Positions 9,249 to 20,710 are shown, counted from the first letter of the stretch. The stretch is 64,000 nucleotides of DNA from JBBSAT01 sp044223665 (GCA_044223665.1 JBGALT010000009.1:1-64000); one strand, 5' to 3'. Numbers and translations: made by a program. The notes: generated by a model not told the origin, from the letters alone.

Positions 9249-11823
9249 ATGGGACGCGCCACGAGTGACAAGGCCCCGCCGCCCGACGACGTTCTCGTCG
9301 AACGCGAGCGCGAGGCCGAGCTGCTCCGGGCCGCGATCGAGCAGGGCGCGCACCTCGTCACCGTCACGGGGACCTTCGGCGTCGGCAAGACCGCCCTCGT
9401 GCGCGACGTCGTGCGGCGACCGATCCTGCGGGACGGTGAGACGCTCGTGCCGGTCGTGGTCGACCTCTCCGAGGCGAGCACGGGCGAAGCGATGCTCGAC
9501 GCCATCGCCCAGTCGCTCGGCCGCGCGGGTCGCACCGGGCGGGGCGGCGTGGGCAAGGCGCTGGCGTCCGCGGGGCCGACGCTGCTCGTGCTCGACCCCT
9601 TCGACCGCCTCGTCGAAGAGAGCGTGCGCCTACGGAGCTGGCTCGACGACGCGCCCGAGCTCTCGGTCGTCGTCGTGTCGCGCGAGCGGCTCGGCGTCGC
9701 CGGCGAGCAGATCGTCGAGGTCGCGCCGCTCTCGAGCGACGAAGGCGCCCGGCTGCTCGCAGCCCTCGGCGCGCGCCATCGCGGCCAATTCGCGCCGACC
9801 GAGGGCGAGCGCGCCGCCCTCGCGCGGATCGCGGAGCGCCTCGATGGCATTCCCCTCGCAATCGAGCTGGCGGCGCCCCGGCTCTCGGTGATGGGGCCGG
9901 ACGCCCTGCTCTATCGGCTCGAGAACCGCTGGGAGGTCCTGCGACGCTCGGGGCGCGCGACCGATCGCCACGCGACGCTCGAGGCGAGCCTCGGCTGGTC
10001 GCTCGAGCTGCTCGAGCCCGGAACGCGCGAGGTGCTGGCGGCGCTCACGGTCTTCCGCGGCGGCATGACGATCGACGCGGCCGAGGCGGTGATCCCGGCG
10101 CCGGCGTCGACGGGCGTGCTCGACGCCCTCCAGTCGCTCCGGGCGCGCTCGCTGGTCTCCGTCGTCGACGACGGCACCAGCCCGGATCTACGGCTCGCGC
10201 TGCTCTCCAGCGTCCGCGACCTCGCCCAGCGAGACCTCGCATCCGATCGACGCGCGCGCCTCGAGGAGCGGCACGCCAGCTACTACGTGGAGCTCGCCGA
10301 GCGGGAGGCGCGCGCCGCCGAGGAGCGCGGCTCACCCTCGGCCCGCGCTCGGCTCTCGCGCGAGCGTGAGAACCTCTTGGCGGTCGTCCGCGCCATCCTC
10401 GGGCGGGGCGCCGTGAGCAGCGCCGCGGCCGATCGCGCGCTCCGGGCGCTCTGCGCGGTCGGGCCGTCGCTGCTCGCCGAGGGCGCGAGCGCCGAGCTGG
10501 TCCGCGACCTCGAGCTCGGGCTCTCGGTCGCGCGCGGGTCGGGGGCCGATCCGCGCCTGATCGCGCGCGCGCTCACGCTGAGGGCCGAGCTCGCCGAGGC
10601 GCGGGGCGAGCGCATGGCGGCCGAGCGAGATCTGTCGGAGGCGCTCGTGCTCTCGCACCACGCGCGAGATGCCTCGCTCGAGGCGCGCGTGCTGCTCGCC
10701 GCTTCCGAGAGCGCCGTCCACGCCGGCGAGCCCTCGCGCGCCGCGGCCGCGATCGGACGGGCCAAGGAGCTCGGGCGCGGCTCGCTGGAGCCGCACCTCG
10801 CGACGCGCGCGCTCTGGCTCGAGGGCGCCGTCGCCGAAGCCTGCCGGGATCCGATCGGCGCGCGCCTCGCGGTCGAGGAGTCGCTGGCGCGCGCGCGCGC
10901 GCTCGATCTCCCGTTCGTGGAGCTCGATGCGATACGCGCGCTGGCGCTGCTCGACCTACGCGAGGGCGCGCTCGACGCGCTCGCTGGCCGGATCCTCGAG
11001 GGGCGTACGCTCCTCGCGCAGCTGCCCCATGCCCGCAGCCACGCGTTCCTCGCGCTCGCGCCTGCGGTGCACGCCGCAAGCTACGCGGCGATCTCGTGGG
11101 CGCGCTCCTCCACGACGAGGCGCTTCGGACGCCGAGGCCGCGCTCGAGCAGCTCGTCGCGTGGCACGCGGGCCTGGGCGCCATCGCGCGCGCCGAGGCCG
11201 GCGAGCGCGGCGAGGCACGGGCCGGCCTGGCCGAGGCCCGGAGCGGAGCGGCGAACCTCGAGCCGGACTTCGCGCTTCTCTTCGCCATCGCGCGCATCCG
11301 TCTCGCCCGTTCGGCGGGGCGGATCGCCGAGGCCGACGACGAGGCGCACGCCGCGCGCGCGATCGCCCCGCGTGCGCGGGACGCCGCCCTCGCGTCCATG
11401 ATCTCGGCCGACCCACCGAGCTCCGCTTCGGGCCTCGTCGCGCTCGTCGGGCGCATGCCCGTGGCCAGTGGCGGCGGCCCGCCTTCGGTGCCGCCCGACG
11501 CCGGCGTACTGCGGCTCGGACCCGACGCGTCGTGGTTCCGTCCGCCGGGCGGCGAGCGCGTCGATCTCTCGCGCCGCAAGCCGCTCCGCCTCTTGTTGGC
11601 GCGCCTCGCCGCCGAGCGCGACGCCGCGAGCGGCGGCGGCCTACCCTGGGACGCGTTGCTCGAGGCCGGCTGGCCGGGCGAGAAGATGCGCGCCGACGCC
11701 GGCGCTCACCGCGTGCGCGTCGCGATCTCCACGCTGCGGAAGATGGGCCTCAGCGACGCGCTCCGGACGAGCGAGACCGGCTACTTCCTGGCGCCCGAGA
11801 TCCCGCTCGAGTGGGCCCGCTGA
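9249..11823 (+). pseudogene. STAND-type ATPase transcription regulator, two frameshifts
   Basis: The N-terminal frame carries an AAA/NB-ARC-like ATPase: P-loop GTFGVGKTALVRD near residue 43, Walker B TLLVLDPFD near 115, then helical repeat arrays. The frame is lost near 11087 and is found again, in another phase, from 11128 to 11823. Adding one G to the GG at 11087-11088 and one to the GG at 11127-11128 restores a continuous path reading YAGDLVGALLHDEALRDAEA and a protein of about 858 residues. The C-terminal ~100 residues (KPLRLLLARL through RVRVAISTLRKMGL to SETGYFLAPE) form a PhoB/SARP-like winged helix, placed at the C-terminus. It would be a signal-responsive transcription factor. Two one-base losses within 41 bp suggest sequence error, but a true pseudogene is possible. 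Confidence 0.82.
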
Positions 11824-11863
11824 CGGCGCGGCAGCCCCGCGCCGAGCCGCCGCGAAAGCACGA

Positions 11864-11901
11864 AGGCCGGGCGACCACGCTCTCGCGAAGTCGTCCGGCC
11901 T
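11864..11901. terminator. Bidirectional hairpin terminator between convergent genes
   Basis: AGGCCGGGCGAC (11864-11875) pairs with GTCGTCCGGCCT (11890-11901) in 11 of 12 positions around a 14-nt loop. It lies between the stops of the regulator (plus) and boxB (minus). There is no clear U-run, as is common in high-GC genomes. Confidence 0.65.
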
Positions 11902-11925
11902 CTCCTGGACATCGCTCGAGGCGAA

Positions 11926-13335
<1,410 letters not shown>

Positions 13336-13567
13336 GAGCTTCGAGCTTCCCTGCGCGTGACTGCGGCTAGACCCCCGATTCACGCGACGAGGGCCAGCAT
13401 AGACGCCGGCCCCCGAGAGACCCGTGTGGCGGCTCACGAGCGATGCACCCGAGTGCGGCACCTCACCGGATCCCACGGAAATAGGTCGATTCGCGCATGC
13501 GCAAGCGCACGACCGGGCCGATTTCCGAGGATCCGCAGCGCGCCGCGTGTGGCGCGAGCGCTCCCTC

Positions 13568-13816
13568 TCAGGGAGCCGCGCTGGGCGATGGCGCCGCGGC
13601 GCTGGCCGGCGGCGTGTCGGTCACGACCTCGGTCGAGCCCCGCGCCTCGGCTTCTTCTTCTGCGCCGTCGTCCGTCAGCTCGGGAACGAGCACGGTGAAG
13701 ATCGAGGCGATCACGAGCAGGCCGAAGACCGACCACAAGAGGCCGTGCCGCCACGACACGTCCGTGCGCGGCTCGTTCTGGACGGCATCCGTGATTCGCT
13801 TGGACTTCTTCGCCAT
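13568..13816 (-). CDS. Small single-pass membrane protein
   Basis: An 82-residue protein starting MAKKSKRITDAV, with one hydrophobic helix (about residues 25-45: LLWSVFGLLVIASIFTVLV) followed by an acidic and then an Ala/Pro/Ser-rich tail. The positive N-terminus suggests N-in orientation with the tail outside. A good ribosome site (GGAGCGAGAG) precedes the ATG. It lies 18 bp downstream of proS on the same strand and is probably co-transcribed. I do not recognise a family. Confidence 0.6.
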   Translation of the reverse strand: MAKKSKRITDAVQNEPRTDVSWRHGLLWSVFGLLVIASIFTVLVPELTDDGAEEEAEARGSTEVVTDTPPASAAAPSPSAAP

Positions 13817-13834
13817 GTCCGCTCTCGCTCCGGG

Positions 13835-15571
13835 TCAGGCGTGGAGACGAACGCCTGCCGCCTCGATTTTCTTCACGACGTCGGCCACCACGTCGGTCAG
13901 CGGGACCAGCGTGGGGTCCTTGTCGCCGCGCGCCTTCAGCTCCGCCTTCTGCTCGGCGAGGCCCTTCTTGCCCAGCACGATGCGGTAGGGGATGCCGACG
14001 AGGTCGGCGTCCTTGAACTTCACGCCGGGGCGCTCGTCGCGATCGTCGAGCAGCGCCTCCACGCCCCGACTGCGCAGGCCGTCGTAGATCGTCTTGGCCG
14101 CGTCGACGAGCTCCGGCTCCTTGCCCGCCGGGACCACGACGACGTGATAGGGCGCGATCGAGAGCGGCCAGCGGATGCCGTCCGCGTCGTGGTGCTGCTC
14201 GATGGCGGTCGCGACGAGGCGCGAGACGCCGATGCCGTAGCAGCCCATGACGAAGGGCTTCTCCTTGCCGGTCTCGTCGAGGAAGGTCGCGCTCATCTTC
14301 GCCGAGTAGTGCGTGCCGAGCACGAAGATGTGGCCGCCCTCGATGCCGCGGTAGCTCTTGAGCGCGCCGCCGCAGCTCGGGCACGGGTCGCCGTCGCCGA
14401 CCTGCCGCACGTCGACCACGCGTGCCTGGTAGTCGCGGCCGTGGACGACGTTCCTGGTGTGGAGCTTCCACTCGTTCGCGCCGGCCACGAAGCCCGCGCC
14501 GCTCGCGACCTCGCGGTCGACCACGATCTCGACGGGCGAGCTCGTCTTCAGCGCCTGCGGGCCGATGTAGCCCGTCTTCAGGCCGAGCTGCGTGGCCTCT
14601 TCGGCGCTGCCCATGACGACCTCGAGCGCGCCGAGGGCGTTCACGACCTTGACCTCGTTGGCCTCGCGGTCGCCGCGCACGAACACGAGCGCGTACGAGA
14701 CGGGCTGGTCCTTCTTGAGGACGCGGAAGAAGAGCGCCTTGATGGTGGTGCTGGGCGCGACGCCGAGGAAGGCCGAGACCTCCTCGATGGTCTTCTTGTT
14801 CGGCGTCGCGACCTGCTCCATCGCGGGCACCTCGCCCTCGTGCTTGGCGGGCTCGGCCGTGGTGGCGACCTCGACGTTCGCCGCGTACTCGCAGTTGCCA
14901 CACGCCACGATGGCGTCCTCGCCCGACTGCGCGAGCACCTGGAACTCGGCGCTGGTCTTGCCGCCGATGGCGCCGGAGTCGGCCTGCACGATGCGGAAGT
15001 CGAGGCCCAGGCGCGTGAAGATCTTCTTGTACGCCTCGCGCATCGCCTCGTACGACCGGAACGCGCCGGCCTCGTCCACGTCGAACGAGTACGCGTCCTT
15101 CATCGTGAACTCGCGGCAGCGCAAGAGGCCCGCGCGCGGGCGCGGCTCGTCGCGGTACTTGGCCTGCACCTGGTAGAGGTTGATCGGCAGCTGGCGGTAG
15201 CTCTTGACGTCCCGCCGCACCATGTCGGTGATGATCTCTTCGTGCGTCGGGCCGAGGTGGTACTCGCCACCCTTGCGGTCCTTCAGGCGCAAGAGGACGT
15301 CGCCGTAGAGGTCGTAGCGGCCGGTCTCGCGGAAGTACTCGGCCGGGAGGATGGCCGGCATCAGAACTTCCTGCGCGCCGGCACGGTCCATCTCTTCGCG
15401 GACGATGTTCCCGATCTTGTGCAGCACGCGCAGGCCGAGCGGCAGGAACTCGTAGATCCCCGCGCCGATCATGCGCACGTAGCCGCCGCGCAAGAGCAGC
15501 GTGTGCGACGCCGTCGTCGCGTCCTTGGGAGCCTCTTTGAGCGTGGGGATGAAGGCCTGGGAGAAGCGCAT
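13835..15571 (-). CDS. proS: Prolyl-tRNA synthetase (bacterial type)
   Basis: Charges tRNA-Pro with proline in the cytoplasm. The 578-residue length and order match bacterial ProS. The class II catalytic core has motif 1 around PLGLRVLHKIGNIVREEMDR and motif 2 around YRDEPRPRAGLLRCREFTMKDAYSF. A YbaK-like editing insertion spans about residues 225-390 (GNCEYAANVEV through VVDREVASGAGFVAG). Motif 3 (CYGIGVSRLVATAIEQ) and a C-terminal anticodon-binding domain follow. An A/G-rich hairpin-forming leader is present but no T-box is seen. Confidence 0.97.
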   Translation of the reverse strand: MRFSQAFIPTLKEAPKDATTASHTLLLRGGYVRMIGAGIYEFLPLGLRVLHKIGNIVREEMDRAGAQEVLMPAILPAEYFRETGRYDLYGDVLLRLKDRKGGEYHLGPTHEEIITDMVRRDVKSYRQLPINLYQVQAKYRDEPRPRAGLLRCREFTMKDAYSFDVDEAGAFRSYEAMREAYKKIFTRLGLDFRIVQADSGAIGGKTSAEFQVLAQSGEDAIVACGNCEYAANVEVATTAEPAKHEGEVPAMEQVATPNKKTIEEVSAFLGVAPSTTIKALFFRVLKKDQPVSYALVFVRGDREANEVKVVNALGALEVVMGSAEEATQLGLKTGYIGPQALKTSSPVEIVVDREVASGAGFVAGANEWKLHTRNVVHGRDYQARVVDVRQVGDGDPCPSCGGALKSYRGIEGGHIFVLGTHYSAKMSATFLDETGKEKPFVMGCYGIGVSRLVATAIEQHHDADGIRWPLSIAPYHVVVVPAGKEPELVDAAKTIYDGLRSRGVEALLDDRDERPGVKFKDADLVGIPYRIVLGKKGLAEQKAELKARGDKDPTLVPLTDVVADVVKKIEAAGVRLHA

Positions 15572-15645
15572 GGGAGCCGCGTGTTAGCACAAACGCGCGG
15601 CTTCCACGCCTCGGTCGCCGCGCTCCGCCGCTCGTTCGCCCGCGC

Positions 15646-16233
15646 CTACTGCCCGTCGGCGGGCGCGAGCACGTGCTCTTCGTGGTGCTCGGCGTCGAGG
15701 CCGTCGGCGCGGTCGTCCATGCGCGCGATCAGCTGCGCGGTGTCGCCGAGCTCCTGCACGGCGAGGTCCACGCGCGCGGGGTCCATCTGCACGAGCGGTG
15801 CGTTCTCGAGGTACTCGGGCAGGTGGGACCAGCGCTCGTCACGGCTGTGCGGCGTGAGCGCGAGGAAGTTGATGCCGCCCCAACGCATGCTGATGGTCGC
15901 GTAGTAGATGTGACCCGCCTCGACCGTGCCCTCGAGACGATCGCCCCACCCTGCCTCGCGCTCCACGAGCGCATAGAGCCGGAAGGCCCCCGCCGGCACG
16001 CGCACGAGCGTCGACGAGCGATCGCTCACCATCCCGACGAGGTCGCCGTTCTGGTCGAGGATGCTGACCGAACCGTAGCGCGAGGTGGGCTGCAGCACGA
16101 GGATCGTCGCCATCGTCGGATCGGGCGCCACGCTCGCCTCCGAGCGCACCGTGATGTTGTGGACGGCCGGGCCGCAGCCGCTCGCGACCGCGAGACCCAC
16201 CAAACCCAGAACGAGCGACACCATTCGCGTCAT
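15646..16233 (-). CDS. Lipoprotein, unknown function
   Basis: A 195-residue protein with a classic lipoprotein signal: MTRM start, hydrophobic core and lipobox VASGC, so the mature protein starts at Cys20. The mature part is beta-rich, with 'SVSILDQNGDLVGMVSDRSSTLVRVPAGAFRLYAL' resembling small carboxypeptidase-regulatory or PEGA-like beta-sandwich folds found in other myxobacterial lipoproteins. The last ~35 residues are rich in Asp, Glu and His. It lies upstream of proS, separated by 74 bp. Function unknown; an envelope location is likely. Confidence 0.75.
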   Translation of the reverse strand: MTRMVSLVLGLVGLAVASGCGPAVHNITVRSEASVAPDPTMATILVLQPTSRYGSVSILDQNGDLVGMVSDRSSTLVRVPAGAFRLYALVEREAGWGDRLEGTVEAGHIYYATISMRWGGINFLALTPHSRDERWSHLPEYLENAPLVQMDPARVDLAVQELGDTAQLIARMDDRADGLDAEHHEEHVLAPADGQ

Positions 16234-16380
16234 CGACGAACCCTCCCCTCGACACCCCTCGGTGCCGCGCGGTGGTTAGACGACGTCGCCGGGCTGGCCG
16301 CAATGGCGATTTCTTCGGGACCGTGCGATCGCGCGCTCGGGGCCCGGGTCGCGTCGGTAGCCAGACGGTCCCGACCGCGC

Positions 16381-17805
16381 TCAGAACATCGCCGTGACCC
16401 AGACGTTGATGTCGACCTGGGTCCAGCCGGTGATGCGGAAGCGATCGCCCGGAAGGTCGATGACCGGCCGGTGCGCGGGATTGATGATGCCGCCGCGGCA
16501 GCTGCCGATGAGGCGCGTGTCGCCGACGGCGCTCTGCGAGACGTTCGGGTTGCAGGCGTCCGAGATCGTCAGTGCGTACGGCGGCGAGTAGAGGAAGCCC
16601 ACGCTCGCGCCGAAGCGGATGTAGCGGGCGGCCTGCATCTCGAGCGAGAGCGTGCCTCCAAAGCGGCCATGCGACTGCACGTCGGTGAGGCCGTAGAACG
16701 GAACGCTGGCCAAGCCGTTGGTCGTCGGGTTGTCCGCGTTCGGGACGCCCTCGAGGTTCGGGCTCGCGAGGTACGGGTTCTGCGACGAGCCGAGCGCGTC
16801 GAAGAGTGGCGAGTAGTCGTGGCCCTCGCTCACGTAGTCGCCGACGAGGCGCAGATCGACGCTGAAGCGCTGGTAGTGCTCGCGGTCCTCCCAGGGAACG
16901 ATCGCGGTGCCGAGCGTGAAGCGCCCCAGGATGGGCGGGAGCTGGTTGATGTAGCCCTGCAGGTTGCCGCTCGGGAGGAACTGATTGTTCGAGTACCCCG
17001 GCCAGCCGATCTGGAACGCGAGCCCGGCGTAGGGCTCGATCGACTCGTAGCGGTAGCTCGAGCGGGTCTCGAGGCGCAGGAAGTTGTAGCCCCGACCGAT
17101 CCCCGGATCGGTGCTGTGATCCGGGTTCGACGTCATGTTGCCGCAGACGACGGCGGACCCGGGCGAAGAGCCGCAGGCCCGCATCGGCGTGCCGATGTTG
17201 AACTGCCCCTCGACCATCACCATCCACGTGGGCATCGTGCGATCGCGGAACTGGTTGGTGATGGACCAGGCGAGGCCGGCCGCGAAGTAGTCGACGCCCG
17301 AGCGCGTGGGCGAGGTGAAGGTGGGGTTGAAGAGCGAGCCGCCGACCAGGTCGGTCGTGTACATGCTCGGGCTGACGCCGACGCCGCTGAGCGAGCGGTC
17401 GTCGGACAGGATGAGCGGCAGCCGCGCGTAGGCCGCGAGGTCGCGGAAGATGCCGACGTCGAGCCGGAAGTTGAGCTGGTTGATGCCGCGCTCGTAGTTG
17501 GCGACGTCGTTCCAGTGGTCGCTCATCCGCGCGTCGCCCGGCGTCGGGTCCTGGCGCTGGATCCGCCCGAGCTCCCACGTGCGCTCGTAGCCGACGCTGA
17601 GGTTGAGATCGAAGATGTCGTCGTCGTCGAAGGCGTCGATGACGTCCGTGAACGAGGCCGGCTCGTCCATCAGATCGAGCGCTTGATCGGCGTCCTCGTC
17701 GGCGCGCGCCGGCGCCGGCACGGCCACGACCGAGAGACCCACGACGGCCGAGAGACACAGCGCGGCAGCGACGAGGCGAAGGTCCTCGGCACGAGGCAGG
17801 CTCAT
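16381..17805 (-). CDS. Outer-membrane beta-barrel-like protein
   Basis: A 474-residue secreted protein. The ATG at 17805 was chosen because AGGGAGGG lies just upstream and the product then begins with a clear signal peptide (cleavage after PARA, about residue 36). An acidic stretch (about 37-65, with DDDDIFD) precedes many short amphipathic strands ending in aromatic residues, typical of outer-membrane barrels. The C-terminal residue is Phe (VWVTAMF), as in classical barrel proteins. No sequence family was recognised. Similar 'porin/transporter-like' proteins are frequent in myxobacteria. Confidence 0.75.
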   Translation of the reverse strand: MSLPRAEDLRLVAAALCLSAVVGLSVVAVPAPARADEDADQALDLMDEPASFTDVIDAFDDDDIFDLNLSVGYERTWELGRIQRQDPTPGDARMSDHWNDVANYERGINQLNFRLDVGIFRDLAAYARLPLILSDDRSLSGVGVSPSMYTTDLVGGSLFNPTFTSPTRSGVDYFAAGLAWSITNQFRDRTMPTWMVMVEGQFNIGTPMRACGSSPGSAVVCGNMTSNPDHSTDPGIGRGYNFLRLETRSSYRYESIEPYAGLAFQIGWPGYSNNQFLPSGNLQGYINQLPPILGRFTLGTAIVPWEDREHYQRFSVDLRLVGDYVSEGHDYSPLFDALGSSQNPYLASPNLEGVPNADNPTTNGLASVPFYGLTDVQSHGRFGGTLSLEMQAARYIRFGASVGFLYSPPYALTISDACNPNVSQSAVGDTRLIGSCRGGIINPAHRPVIDLPGDRFRITGWTQVDINVWVTAMF

Positions 17806-17960
17806 CGCGACGCCCTCCCTTGCCCCGACGCGTCCATCGCGCACCGTGCGCGCCCCGACGGGCATCGCCAAGAGAGCCATCCTGCCGCACCAAGCATCGG
17901 CGCCGATGGTACGGGCCGCGTCGAGACAGCGTCAAGGCTCGCCACACGGCACCGTGGCGG

Positions 17961-18536
17961 TCAGGCGTCGTCGCCGAAGAGGAGCCCCACGGGGAACGGC
18001 ACCTCTTGGAAGGGCTCGGCGTGGACGGTCTCGCCGCGCGTCGCCGTGAGCGCCACCTCGAAGGCGTGCCCCGTGTTCCGGTAGACCGAGAGGACGCGCT
18101 CGACGGGGTCCACGATCCAGTAGTGAGGAATCTGGGCGCGCTGGTAGACGCGCAGCTTGTCCACGAGATCGGTCCGGGCGTTCGAGGCGGACAGGATCTC
18201 GCAGACCCAGTCGGGGCGCGTGGTGATGCAGCGGCCCTCGGGGCGCTGCGGCACGCGGTCCCGGCGCCAGCCGACGAGATCGGGCCGGTAGAGGTCGTGC
18301 GGCCCGAGCTCGATCTCGCACTCGGTCACGATCCACCAGCCGCCGGGCGCATCGCCGCCGCCGCCCCCGCCGCGGTGGAAGCGCGCGCGTAGGAACGTCG
18401 TCGCGCTGGCTTGCGCGTCGGAGTGGTCGTAGCTCGGCGCCGCCTTCTCGACGACGGTCCCACCGATGACCTCCACGCGCGCCTCGCCGCGGGCGAAGAG
18501 CTCCTCTCGGGAGGCGAGCCGACGTGCCGTGCTCAC
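17961..18536 (-). CDS. Uma2-family putative endonuclease
   Basis: A 191-residue protein of the Uma2 (DUF820) group, predicted to have a PD-(D/E)XK nuclease fold. Visible core: VTECEIEL, then LYRPDLVGW (Asp), WVCEILSASNARTDLVDKL (the E-I-L-S segment and the Lys), and YWIVDPVERVLSVYR. A poly-Gly insertion (about residues 57-62) is unusual. It lies 30 bp downstream of the RDD gene on the same strand, so it may be read through from the MoxR cluster. Uma2 proteins are expanded in some phyla; biological role is uncertain. Confidence 0.85.
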   Translation of the reverse strand: MSTARRLASREELFARGEARVEVIGGTVVEKAAPSYDHSDAQASATTFLRARFHRGGGGGGDAPGGWWIVTECEIELGPHDLYRPDLVGWRRDRVPQRPEGRCITTRPDWVCEILSASNARTDLVDKLRVYQRAQIPHYWIVDPVERVLSVYRNTGHAFEVALTATRGETVHAEPFQEVPFPVGLLFGDDA

Positions 18537-18566
18537 GCGCCCACTCTACCACGCGTGGGGCGCTGC

Positions 18567-19454
18567 TCAGGAGCGCGCCGGGCCCTTGCGCGTGGTCTTG
18601 TCGGCGATGCGGCGCCCGAGCACCAGCTCGCGCTCGAGCTCGGCGCGCTGCTCGGCGTAGAACGCGCGCAGGAACGCGGCGGGCTGGCTCGCCGCGTCGC
18701 GGCCCTCGTAGCGGATGCGCCGGGCGATCGTGGCGGCGACCACGCGCAGATCCTCGTCGGTCGCCTTGTCTGCCTCGAGCTTGCGCAGCAGGTCGGCGAG
18801 CGTCTCGAGCTCGTGCTCGCCGTAGATCGCGAGCTGCTCCTTCGTGAAGCGCGAGGCCCCGCGGTGACCGGCCGCCTCGTCGCGGAGCAGCTCCGCCTTC
18901 GGCGCGCGCACCACGATCGTGCCCGCGACCAGATCGCCCGCGCGCATCCGCTCGCGCGTGAGGAAGGGCAGCGCCACCAGCACCAGCACCCAGACCGCGG
19001 CCGGCAGCCGCAGGTACCAGGGAATCGGCCCGAGCAGCTGCTCGGGGNNNNNNNNNNNNNNNNNNNNNNNNNNNNNNNNNNNNNNNNNNNNNAGCACGTT
19101 GCGCGCGATGATGCTCTCCACGCTCAGGCGCGCGCCGTCGCGGCTCACCACGCGCAGCCGCAGGAAGCGCTTGCCCGGCGTCGAGCCCTGCAGGAGCGTC
19201 TCGAAGAACAGGAAGTAGCCCTGCTTGATCACGAAGAGGCCGAGGATCGTGAACGCGAGCACGACGGCGCTCGTCGTGACGACGGCGGTCGCGAGGGCCA
19301 CGAGCAGGAACAGGACGAAGACGATCACGACCAGCGCCGCATCGACGCTGAACGCGACGGCGCGCTCGCCGACGGTCGCGAGCGGGAACGAGAGCTCGGC
19401 GCCCTCGGGCGTGACGAGGCGGACGAAGCGATCGCCGTCGCGGTCCTCGATCAT
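18567..19454 (-). CDS. RDD-family membrane protein (contains 45-N gap)
   Basis: The start overlaps the SpoIIM-like stop by 4 bp (ATGA). The RDD N-terminal region is visible: 'GERAVAFSVDAALVVIV' with the Arg and Asp of the RDD motif, hydrophobic helices at about residues 32-60 and 65-90, and the 'GSTPGKRFLRLRVVSRDG' loop. Forty-five undetermined bases (19048-19092) interrupt the next helix-loop but the frame is kept. A further hydrophobic helix and a C-terminal charged ~110-residue cytoplasmic extension follow. RDD proteins are often found with SpoIIM and MoxR genes, as here. Activity is unknown; some family members act in ion exchange. Confidence 0.85.
   Translation of the reverse strand: MIEDRDGDRFVRLVTPEGAELSFPLATVGERAVAFSVDAALVVIVFVLFLLVALATAVVTTSAVVLAFTILGLFVIKQGYFLFFETLLQGSTPGKRFLRLRVVSRDGARLSVESIIARNVXXXXXXXXXXXXXXXXPEQLLGPIPWYLRLPAAVWVLVLVALPFLTRERMRAGDLVAGTIVVRAPKAELLRDEAAGHRGASRFTKEQLAIYGEHELETLADLLRKLEADKATDEDLRVVAATIARRIRYEGRDAASQPAAFLRAFYAEQRAELERELVLGRRIADKTTRKGPARS
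19048..19092. other. Run of 45 undetermined bases (N)
   Basis: All bases from 19048 to 19092 are N. The run lies inside the RDD coding sequence, in a helix-loop. Its length is a multiple of three and the frames on both sides agree, so the gap size may be accurate. Confidence 0.99.
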
Positions 19455-20494
19455 CGTGCCTCGGCCCGGGCCGGCGCCCCCCGCGCGCGCTCCCGGAGGC
19501 TCCGGAGCACGACGTCGAGATCCCCACTCCCGAGCACCATCCACGCGCTCAGCCACGACGCGTTGAACGCGGCCATCGCGAAGCGCAGCCAGTCGCTGGT
19601 GACCGACTGGCGGAAGATGCCCTCCACGGCGCCGGCCGCGAGGAAGAGCACGACGGATCCGGCCGCCACGACGGCCCCACGGCGCCCGGCGTCGGTCAGC
19701 GCGCGGCGCACGGTGCGCTCTCCGGGCGCCAGCATCGCGCGTCCCATCGCGAGGCCTCCCGCGCCGCAGAGCAGGATCGCGCCGATCTCGGGGACCCCGT
19801 GGGGAAGCAGCCACCCCAGCAGCGGGAGCAACAGGCCGTGCTGATCGTAGAGCGCGAGGAACGCGCCCAGCATCAGCCCGTTCTGGAAGACGAGGAGCGC
19901 GGTGGGCACGCCCGCGGCGAAGCCGAGCGCGAACGCGGTCAGGCCGATGCCCGCGTTGTGATAGAAGAGCGCGCTCGCGAACACGGCGAGCAGGCCGGTG
20001 CCGCCGCCCTGCGTTCCGTCGTCGTAGAGCACCGAGCGCAGGTACTCCGTGCTGGCACCGGGCGTCCGGTCGCCGGCGAGCCCCGGGTCGACGAAGGCGA
20101 AGTACCACTCTGCATCGTCCCAGCGGACCAGGCCGTAGCTCACGAGCATGCCGAGCAGGAAGATCCCGACCGAGAGCGCGAGCTCGGGCAGCATCGAGCG
20201 GACCGCCCGTGGAAAGCCCTGCGCGAGAAAGCGAACGAGCGCGAAGCGCTCCTCGTTGCGCGAGGTGTAGACCGCGAGGTAGGCGCGCGAGGCGAGCGAC
20301 TCGAGGTAGGCGACGAGCGCGCGATCCATGGCCGTCTTGCGCGCGACCGAGAGGCTCGACACCGCCGACCGATAGAGGAGCGGCAGGCGCGAGAGCTCCG
20401 ACTCGTGCAAGACGCCCAGGCCACGCGGGAGCGCGCGCTCGAGGATGGTCTCGAGCTCGGCCCACTCGGCCTCGCGCTCACGCCGGAAGCGCAT
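19451..20494 (-). CDS. SpoIIM-like stage II sporulation M membrane protein
   Basis: A 347-residue integral membrane protein of the SpoIIM/DUF95 type. The N-terminal soluble helical part (MRFRREREAEWAELETILER) is typical of the SpoIIM proteins paired with RDD proteins. About five hydrophobic helices follow, including 'FQNGLMLGAFLALYDQHG' and 'LLPHGVPEIGAILLCGAGG', the conserved HGxxE signature of the family. The ATG at 20494 is preferred over a TTG at 20599 because GGAG precedes it and the extension is low-complexity. It overlaps the RDD start by 4 bp. In non-sporulating bacteria this pair accompanies MoxR-DUF58 modules; its role is unknown. Confidence 0.88.
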   Translation of the reverse strand: MRFRREREAEWAELETILERALPRGLGVLHESELSRLPLLYRSAVSSLSVARKTAMDRALVAYLESLASRAYLAVYTSRNEERFALVRFLAQGFPRAVRSMLPELALSVGIFLLGMLVSYGLVRWDDAEWYFAFVDPGLAGDRTPGASTEYLRSVLYDDGTQGGGTGLLAVFASALFYHNAGIGLTAFALGFAAGVPTALLVFQNGLMLGAFLALYDQHGLLLPLLGWLLPHGVPEIGAILLCGAGGLAMGRAMLAPGERTVRRALTDAGRRGAVVAAGSVVLFLAAGAVEGIFRQSVTSDWLRFAMAAFNASWLSAWMVLGSGDLDVVLRSLRERARGAPARAEAR

Positions 20495-20710
20495 CGACCG
20501 CGGCTCCAGCGCGCCGGGCACGCCTGGACGCGCCGGCGCGGCGCTCACGCGATCGGAGGCGCCGACCCCACCGGGAACGAGTGAGCTACGCTCGGTCAAC
20601 GCCCGCAGGGTACGCGATCGCAGGCGCGGCGATCACCTGGGACGGTGGAGCCTCGACCGATGGACGGGGCTCCGGGCCCGAGACCGCGCCGGCTCCTGGT
20701 CTCGACGCGG

